DNA from: CAYQAJ01 sp964415245
GTDB taxonomy: Bacteria; Planctomycetota; Planctomycetia; Pirellulales; Pirellulaceae
Assembly: GCA_964415245.1 (NCBI GenBank)
Contig: CAYQAJ010000078.1
Span: forward strand, 1-18,866
Direction: 5' to 3'
Length of the DNA: 18,866 nt
The notes under the pieces are model-generated. The model worked only from the letters and a program-made list of their open reading frames with translations. It did no database searches and was not told the DNA's origin. Positions 14,227 through 18,866 of this stretch are shown piece after piece. Within the stretch, counting starts at the first letter, position 1, and every line of letters begins with the position of its first letter. A program made the translations under genes and the position numbers.

Positions 14227-14335
14227 ATCGGGCAGCCGCGACTCGGGCGTCCGGACCTCGGGCTTCCGCGGGTCGCCGCGAGTGGTGCGGCTGTGTCCCC
14301 TTCTCTGCGGCGCTCCTGGGTGCTCCTGCGTCGAC

Positions 14336-14554
14336 TCAGTCGACATCGATTTGATTGATCACGGTCAATCCGTCGGACACGGCGCGCACGACTTCCTGGG
14401 CAAGCTGTTTGTGGTAGTACGTGTCGACGCGTCCCGAAAGCAGCAGGGCGTCGTCGACCGATTCCACGCGCAGCTCACGCAGCACGAAGATCGGGCTGCC
14501 AGCAAGCGCAGTTTGCGCGCGGCGTTCCAATTCCTTCGTCGAAGAGTCCGCCAT
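14336..14554 (-). CDS. Small BON-domain protein
   Basis: This encodes 72 residues from the ATG at 14554 (MADSSTKELERRAQTALAGS). Nearly the whole protein is one BON fold: IFVLRELRVESVDDALLLSG, a RVDTYYHKQLAQEVVRAV helix, then VINQIDVD. BON domains (as in OsmY) are thought to bind phospholipids or other membrane components. There is no signal peptide from this start. The frame stays open upstream to a TTG at 14662, but that extension is Arg-rich and unlike any signal peptide. It faces the anti-sigma gene tail to tail with about 110 bases between. No strong ribosome-binding site. The domain is clear; its cellular role is not. Confidence 0.78.
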   Translation of the reverse strand: MADSSTKELERRAQTALAGSPIFVLRELRVESVDDALLLSGRVDTYYHKQLAQEVVRAVSDGLTVINQIDVD

Positions 14555-14710
14555 CCGTTTCGGTTCCGATCCACGGGCAGGATCGTGGGAGGAGCAGCGC
14601 CCTCGCGCTGCCCGGCCATCCGTCAGACTTGCCGCCGGTCGCAACGACGCGCGACGCCGCAAAGAAGCCTCATCAAGGGAACACGCCGTTTCGACCCTTA
14701 CTCTAACGGC

Positions 14711-14870
14711 GCCGGGTCGGAAGTCAACACCGACAGCATGTATGTGCTAGCCCGCTCGCGGTGGTTGCCGGGCGAAAGTCCGGCCAGGGGGAGTGGATTC
14801 CCCCCGAGTGTGTCGCCGAGCCGTGCGGGAGCGGGCACGTAGTGTGAATCGCGTGGCACCGCGAAACGCG
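14711..14870. ncRNA. Hairpin-rich segment, possible structured RNA or degenerate group II intron fragment
   Basis: This lies in a 341-bp gene-free gap between the BON gene and cysC. Hairpins follow one another: GTCGG/CCGAC (14716-14734), AGCA/TGCT (14735-14748), GCCGGGC-GAAA-GTCCGGC with a GAAA tetraloop (14767-14784), GGGGGAG-TGGA-TTCCCCC (14787-14804), CGTGC/GCACG (14822-14839) and CGCG-AAA-CGCG (14860-14870). The stretch GAGCCGTGCGGGAGCGGGCA (14818-14837) recalls group II intron domain V, but the 3' complement ACGGTTC is missing. The strand is uncertain because hairpins read both ways, although GAAA is a favoured loop on the plus strand. Confidence 0.4.
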
Positions 14871-14895
14871 TCTACCCTCTCAGGGACAAGTTGGA

Positions 14896-15567
14896 TTACC
14901 CGCCGAGGTAACCGTGCGACTTGAGGTGCGCGACCACCTCGTCGGCCAAAGCGTCGGCCGACTTTTTCGCCGAGTCGAGCACCAACTCGGGGTACTCTGG
15001 GGGTTCGTAGGGGTCGTCGAGGCCGGTGAATTTCGTTACTTCGCCCGACCGCGCTTTCTCGTAGAGACCCTTGGGGTCGCGGGCGCGGCAGACCTCCACC
15101 GGCGCGGAGACGTAGGCCTCCAGAAAATCCCCCTTTTGGCCCGACGACGCTTCGATGCGGCTACGGGCCGCGGCGCGGTCGCGACGATAGGGACTGACAA
15201 AGGCGGTGAGCGTGACGATGCCCGCCTGCAGGAACAATTCGGCCACGGCGGCAACGCGGCGGATGTTCTCGGAGCGGTCCTCTTGCGAAAAGCCGAGGCC
15301 GAAACGACGCGCGAAGGCCTCGCCAAACTGGGGAGCGAGCATGCCGGGCCCCGCGTTCAGTCCATGACGCACGTTGTCGCCGTCCAGCAGGCAGGTGTGA
15401 ACGCCCAGCTTGTGCAGCTTCGCATCGACCAGATTGGCGATCGTGCTCTTTCCGCTGCCGCTCAGGCCCGTGAACCACACAACGCACCCTTTGTGCCCGT
15501 TGAGCCGCTCGCGGTCCGCGCGCGAAACAGCGTGCTGGTGCCAGGTTACGTGCGTTTTTTCGGTCAT
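14896..15567 (-). CDS. cysC: Adenylylsulfate (APS) kinase
   Basis: This encodes 223 residues from the ATG at 15567 (MTEKTHVTWHQHAVSRADRE), which matches the usual CysC start; an upstream start at 15615 would read into repeat sequence. It phosphorylates APS to PAPS using ATP, in sulfate assimilation or to supply sulfate donors. Visible: Walker A GLSGSGKS (34-41), LLDGDNVRHGLN (60-71), FVSPYRRDR (123-131), the GLYEKARSGEVTKFTGLDDP block (167-186) and a Pro/Glu-rich YEPPEYPELVLD end. Between HGLN and GFSQEDR there are about 20 extra residues (AGPGMLAPQFGEAFARRFGL) compared with E. coli CysC, which I associate with a planctomycete subgroup. No sulfurylase (cysD/cysN or sat) lies in the window. 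Confidence 0.93.
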   Translation of the reverse strand: MTEKTHVTWHQHAVSRADRERLNGHKGCVVWFTGLSGSGKSTIANLVDAKLHKLGVHTCLLDGDNVRHGLNAGPGMLAPQFGEAFARRFGLGFSQEDRSENIRRVAAVAELFLQAGIVTLTAFVSPYRRDRAAARSRIEASSGQKGDFLEAYVSAPVEVCRARDPKGLYEKARSGEVTKFTGLDDPYEPPEYPELVLDSAKKSADALADEVVAHLKSHGYLGG

Positions 15568-15591
15568 AGGTCGGGGCGACTGTGCGGAGGG

Positions 15592-15738
15592 AAAATCCCA
15601 AATCTCAAGCACCAAATCCCAAACAAATCACAAGATCCAACACCCAAACGGGAACGGTGCCGGGCATCACGTGTATCTGGTTTGGGATAATGGAATTTGA
15701 GATTTAGAAATTGTTTGTGATTTGTTATTTGTGATTTG
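15592..15738. repeat. AT-rich low-complexity inverted-arm repeat
   Basis: The left arm (15592-15640) iterates AAATCCCAAATCTCAAGC and AAACAAATCACAAG. The right arm (15680-15738) reads TTTGGGATAATGGAATTTGA and ends in TTGTGATTTGTTATTTGTGA. The arms are complementary in style and partly base by base (CCCAAATCTCAA against TTGAGATTT, AAATCACAA against TTGTGATTT). It separates the flavoprotein gene end from the cysC start and is much lower in GC than its surroundings. Confidence 0.75.
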
Positions 15739-15768
15739 CGCGCCGCACGCCCTGGCCACTGCGACGAA

Positions 15769-16851
15769 TCAACGTGCCGCGTCCGTCAGCTCGCACAGGT
15801 TAGCCGCCATCACGCCTTGGGGACAACTCCAAACCAGAAAGAATAGCGCCTCGCGGCACCACCTTCCGGCGGGATGTCCGACCAGGTAGCCCGCTCCTTT
15901 GACCGCCGCCAGTGCCGCTTGGGTGGCGCGAAGGGCAAGGCTGTTGGCGCGCGTGCGCAACTGCTCGGCTCCGCCGGGCCGCGGCGATTCGGCTTGGGCC
16001 AAAAGCTGCGAGGTCAACTCCTGTACTTGCCGGACGAGGGCGTCGGCCGCCGCGGCAAGCTCCGACCGTCGCGCCGCTTCGTCGTAGAGCAAGTTGATCG
16101 CGGCCGTGGAAAGGCCAACGGCAAGAGCCGATGTCTGCAATCCTCCCGTCGCGCCGCCGACTCCTTGTTGCATTACGTTTTCGATTGGGCCTGCCATCAG
16201 CCAGCGGCTGTCCACCGCAACCTGGCGGCAGTTCACGCGAGCGGTGCGGCTGGCCGATAGGGCAACGAGTCGCGCCGGCTCGTCGACCGAAACGCCAGCA
16301 AGGTCCATCGGCAAGGCGACGAGCACCTGCCGCTCGTCGTCGAGCGTGGCGCCGGTCACGACAAACTGACAGCGATCGGCGCCGGTGACCCAGGGGCTAT
16401 ATCCGTCGAGGATCAGATCGTCGCCCCGCAAGGTCGCCCGCATCACCGGCTGCTTCAAATGGCGGCGACTGGTGGTCAAGTGCGAGATGCCCAGCGTAGC
16501 CAGACGGGTGCCTCGGGCCAGGTCGGCCAGCAGCTCGGACTGAAGGTCGTCCTTGCCGCAGGCGACGACGCGTTGGCACGCGCCGGTGAGCTGCGTGAGG
16601 ACGAACGTCGTGGTGAGGCAGGCGGCGCTGAGCCGCATATAAGCGCGCAAGAGGTCGGTTTGACTCCACTCCTGGCCTCCCCACTTGCTGGGAATGAACC
16701 ACTCGAGCACGCCCGCGCTGCTGCAAAGCGCAAGCTGCTGGCTCGGCCAGGCCCCTTCCTCCTCCAGGGCGGGTGCCAGCTCCGCGATCGACTCGCACAA
16801 GGCGTCGAGGGCCGGGTCTTCGGGGCTGGCGGGCGAGCCGAACGTGGTCAT
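15769..16851 (-). CDS. Acyl-CoA-dehydrogenase-like flavoprotein
   Basis: This encodes 360 residues from the ATG at 16851 (MTTFGSPASPEDPALDALCE); the TTG at 16869 adds only six. The order fits the ACAD fold: an N-terminal helical domain (about 10-110: AGVLEWFIPSKWGGQEWSQ, RAYMRLSAACLTTTFVLTQL), a middle beta domain (about 118-220: LATLGISHLTTSRR, LRGDDLILDGYSPWVTGADR, VDEPARLVALSASRTARVNC) and a C-terminal helical bundle (about 225-360). ACADs oxidise acyl-CoA with FAD. However, the middle-domain TEP-type motif is replaced by SHLTTSRRH, and the C-terminus has no recognisable Y-x-G-T stretch or obvious catalytic Glu, so the reaction may differ, for example a flavin monooxygenase like DszC. It is a lone gene, upstream of cysC on the same strand. 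Confidence 0.78.
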   Translation of the reverse strand: MTTFGSPASPEDPALDALCESIAELAPALEEEGAWPSQQLALCSSAGVLEWFIPSKWGGQEWSQTDLLRAYMRLSAACLTTTFVLTQLTGACQRVVACGKDDLQSELLADLARGTRLATLGISHLTTSRRHLKQPVMRATLRGDDLILDGYSPWVTGADRCQFVVTGATLDDERQVLVALPMDLAGVSVDEPARLVALSASRTARVNCRQVAVDSRWLMAGPIENVMQQGVGGATGGLQTSALAVGLSTAAINLLYDEAARRSELAAAADALVRQVQELTSQLLAQAESPRPGGAEQLRTRANSLALRATQAALAAVKGAGYLVGHPAGRWCREALFFLVWSCPQGVMAANLCELTDAAR

Positions 16852-16899
16852 CGGTGTACTGCAGGGCAAGTGGACACTGGCAAAACAGCAACGCGCGTC

Positions 16900-16918
16900 G
16901 CCCGGCGAAACGCCGGGC
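16900..16918. repeat. Perfect 8-bp hairpin GCCCGGCG-AAA-CGCCGGGC
   Basis: This sits between the divergent flavoprotein and glucan phosphorylase genes. The stem is perfect with a 3-base loop. I recall this GCCCGGCGAAACGCCGGGC word as a dispersed planctomycete repeat, but there is only one copy here. No T-tract follows. Confidence 0.5.
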
Positions 16919-17091
16919 CAACGGATTGATTATATCAGGCACTGCCGTGCGTTCGTCAGTGCTTTGCCGGCCGCTTCTCTCGCGCTAAGACCACTTGACA
17001 GAGAGGGCACGTCGCGAGTACCAAACCGATACATCCATTCGAGTTAGGGCGCGACGGCATGCGCCGATTCATCGGCAGTGAAGGGTTTGCC

Positions 17092-18866
17092 ATGAACCCG
17101 CTCGACGCGACGGTACCCGAGCGGCCGGTTCTCGTGCCGGCCGGTGAGTTGTCGTTCCAGGCGTTGCACAATAAGTGCATGGCGCTGGCACGGAACCTGT
17201 GGTGGACCTGGCACCCGGACGTTATCAACCTGTTCCGCGATCTGGATCCGATTCGCTGGCGGCAGCTCGACCATAACCCGATCGCGTTGCTGGTCGAGTT
17301 CACTCCGGAGCGTCTGGCGACCCGCTCCGCGGAAATGGTCCTCTATAGCCGCATTCACCACGCCTATCGGCGGCTGAAGGAGTACCTGGGCAGCCAGACG
17401 ACCTGGGCCGCCACGCACGCCGGCGTGTTGGGGGCCAAGCCGGTGGCTTATTTTTCGGCCGAATTTGGAATCCACGAGTCGATGCCCATTTACTCGGGAG
17501 GGCTGGGTGTACTGTCGGGCGACCATGTCAAGAGCGCCAGCGACCTGGGGGTGCCGCTAGTGGGGGTGGGGTTGTTCTACGATCAGGGCTACTTCAAGCA
17601 GCACCTCGACGAAAACGGCTACCAGTTCGAAGAGTACATCGACACGAAGGTGGAAAACCTTCCCATGGAGCCGGCGCTGGCGACCGACGGAACGCCCATC
17701 ACCGTGAAGATCGATACGCGTAACGGCCCCTTGTTCGCCAAAGTGTGGCTGACGTATGTGGGGAGGGTGCGGCTTTACTTGCTCGACTGCGACGTCGAGG
17801 GCAATAGCCCCCAGGACCGTCAGCTTACCAGCCGCCTGTACGGCGGCGACGAGCGAACGCGCATCCGCCAGGAACTCGTGCTGGGGGTTGGCGGAATGCG
17901 GGCGCTTCGGGCGCTGGGTGTTGCGCCGGGCGCCTTCCACCTGAACGAAGGGCATAGCGCCTTCTGCCCGCTGGAGGTGATTCGCGAGCGGATGCACGAC
18001 GACGGGCTGAGCTTCGACGAGGCGCTCCGCGAAACCGCCCAGCACACCTCCTTCACTACCCACACGCCGGTTCCCGCCGGTCACGACCGCTTCGACGGCG
18101 GATTGGTCGAGGAGCACCTCGGCCCTTTGAGCGACGCGCTGGGCATCTCGTACCAGCAGCTCATGGGATTGGGCCGCGTTGAGCCGCAGAACGAACGGGA
18201 GCCGTTTTGCATGACCGTGCTGGGGCTCAAGATGTCGCGTCGGGCCAATGCGGTCAGTTCGCTGCACGGGCACGTCACCCGTCGTATGTGGGCCCACCTG
18301 TGGCCGTGGCGCGTCGAGGAAGAAATTCCCATCGGCCACATTACCAACGGCGTGCACCTGCCCAGTTGGGCCGCCTGGCAGATGATGCAGCTTTACGACC
18401 GCCAATTCCCCTCCGGATGGATGGAGCGGATGGGCGAGCCCGAGGTGTGGCAATTCATTCACGAGGTCGATCCCGGCGAACTGTGGGAAACGCACAACGC
18501 CCTGAAGAACCTGCTGCTGGCGTTTCTGCGCCGCCGCGTCAGTCGGCAATGCCGCCGCCGCGGCGAGAGCGACGACGCGGTCGAAACGGCCCGCAACCTG
18601 CTCGACCCCAACGCACTGACCATTGGCTTCGGTCGGCGATTCGCCACCTACAAGCGGGCCAGCCTGATCCTGAGCGACGTCGATCGCGTGTGCCGTCTTC
18701 TCAACGACCCGCATCGGCCCATCCAGCTTGTGTTCGCGGGCAAGGCGCATCCCAAGGACGAACCGGGTAAGCGTCTCATCCAAAGCATCGCCAACGCGCG
18801 GCACGATCCGCGGTTTGCCAACCGCATCGTGTTCATCGAAGATTACGACATCAACGTTTGCCGGCA
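17092..18866 (+). CDS. glgP: Alpha-glucan (glycogen/maltodextrin) phosphorylase, partial (C-terminus off right edge)
   Basis: 591 residues are visible with no stop. The ATG at 17092 is preceded by AAGGG; an in-frame ATG at 17059 adds eleven residues (MRRFIGSEGFA) and is also possible. It belongs to GT35, which releases glucose-1-phosphate from the non-reducing ends of alpha-1,4-glucans. Residues about 20-110 match the DUF3417 N-terminal module of the bacterial/archaeal short-type enzymes (FQALHNKCMALARNLWWTWH). Then come AYFSAEFGIHESMPIYSGGL (119-138), GVLSGDHVKSASDLGVPLVG, HLNEGHSAF (283-291), HTPVPAGHDRF, and the ITNGVHLPSW and IGFGRRFATYKRASL blocks. The pyridoxal-phosphate lysine lies beyond the window. 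The 415-codon minus-strand frame opposite is a shadow. Confidence 0.93.
   Translation, partial: MNPLDATVPERPVLVPAGELSFQALHNKCMALARNLWWTWHPDVINLFRDLDPIRWRQLDHNPIALLVEFTPERLATRSAEMVLYSRIHHAYRRLKEYLGSQTTWAATHAGVLGAKPVAYFSAEFGIHESMPIYSGGLGVLSGDHVKSASDLGVPLVGVGLFYDQGYFKQHLDENGYQFEEYIDTKVENLPMEPALATDGTPITVKIDTRNGPLFAKVWLTYVGRVRLYLLDCDVEGNSPQDRQLTSRLYGGDERTRIRQELVLGVGGMRALRALGVAPGAFHLNEGHSAFCPLEVIRERMHDDGLSFDEALRETAQHTSFTTHTPVPAGHDRFDGGLVEEHLGPLSDALGISYQQLMGLGRVEPQNEREPFCMTVLGLKMSRRANAVSSLHGHVTRRMWAHLWPWRVEEEIPIGHITNGVHLPSWAAWQMMQLYDRQFPSGWMERMGEPEVWQFIHEVDPGELWETHNALKNLLLAFLRRRVSRQCRRRGESDDAVETARNLLDPNALTIGFGRRFATYKRASLILSDVDRVCRLLNDPHRPIQLVFAGKAHPKDEPGKRLIQSIANARHDPRFANRIVFIEDYDINVCR

Noticed and set aside
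14294..14307. TGTCCCCTTCTCTG, a 14-base match to one arm of the palindromic element
   Set aside because: The match is too short and the second arm is absent, so a remnant cannot be told from chance.
14767..14805. GAAAGTCCGG considered as the RNase P RNA signature
   Set aside because: The match is limited to this short word; the surrounding conserved helices and the 3' ANAGNNA-type region of RNase P RNA are not visible.
16995..17000. TTGACA as a -35 box for the glucan phosphorylase gene
   Set aside because: The sequence at 16-18 bases downstream (around GTACCAA) does not resemble a -10 box.
17557..18804. A 415-codon minus-strand frame inside the glucan phosphorylase gene
   Set aside because: It lies entirely antisense to a highly conserved gene, has no recognisable domain and is explained by high GC at third codon positions.

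Overview
The window looks like a draft-scaffold piece (one 100-N gap at 6262-6361) of a high-GC planctomycete chromosome, most likely Pirellulales-like. The reasons are: a DUF1559-type lipoprotein with a C-terminal helical domain of the kind common in secreted planctomycete proteins; an ECF sigma factor paired with a very long disordered anti-sigma protein; weak or absent Shine-Dalgarno sequences and several GTG/TTG starts; and intergenic regions filled with palindromic and low-complexity iterated repeats. This assignment rests on reading protein families by eye, not on a search.

Layout. 1-1001 (-): 5' part of a secreted discoidin-like plus basic-secretory-protein (BSP) putative peptidase, running off the left edge. 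1313-2089 (+): secreted beta-rich protein of unknown function. 2355-4448 (-): DUF1559-like lipoprotein. 4668-5705 (-): family 2 glycosyltransferase. 5706-6744: about 1 kb with no convincing gene, containing the gap, iterated repeats and an orphan promoter-like site. 6745-7785 (+): folK fused to a deoxynucleoside-kinase-like domain. 8031-8933 (+): panC. 8947-10524 (+): an Lgt-like lipoprotein diacylglyceryl transferase with two PDZ-like segments inserted in its core. 10525-11254: repeat-rich leader region. 11255-11821 and 11890-14226 (+): ECF sigma factor and membrane anti-sigma partner. 14336-14554 (-): small BON-domain protein. 14711-14870: a run of hairpins, possibly a structured RNA. 14896-15567 (-): APS kinase cysC. 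15769-16851 (-): acyl-CoA-dehydrogenase-like flavoprotein. 17092 to the right edge (+): alpha-glucan phosphorylase, truncated.

How the genes relate. folK, panC and lgt point the same way; panC and lgt are clearly coupled, because the panC stop codon lies inside the lgt ribosome-binding site. They cover folate, pantothenate and lipoprotein maturation. The sigma/anti-sigma pair is a self-contained signalling operon. The remaining genes look like independent housekeeping or envelope functions.

I see no CRISPR array, complete insertion sequence, tRNA, rRNA or defence system. The most unusual items are the PDZ-containing Lgt, the HPPK-kinase fusion, the 70-100 bp palindromic element present twice with one compensatory base-pair change, and the repeated pattern of low-complexity arms that could fold back on each other between genes.
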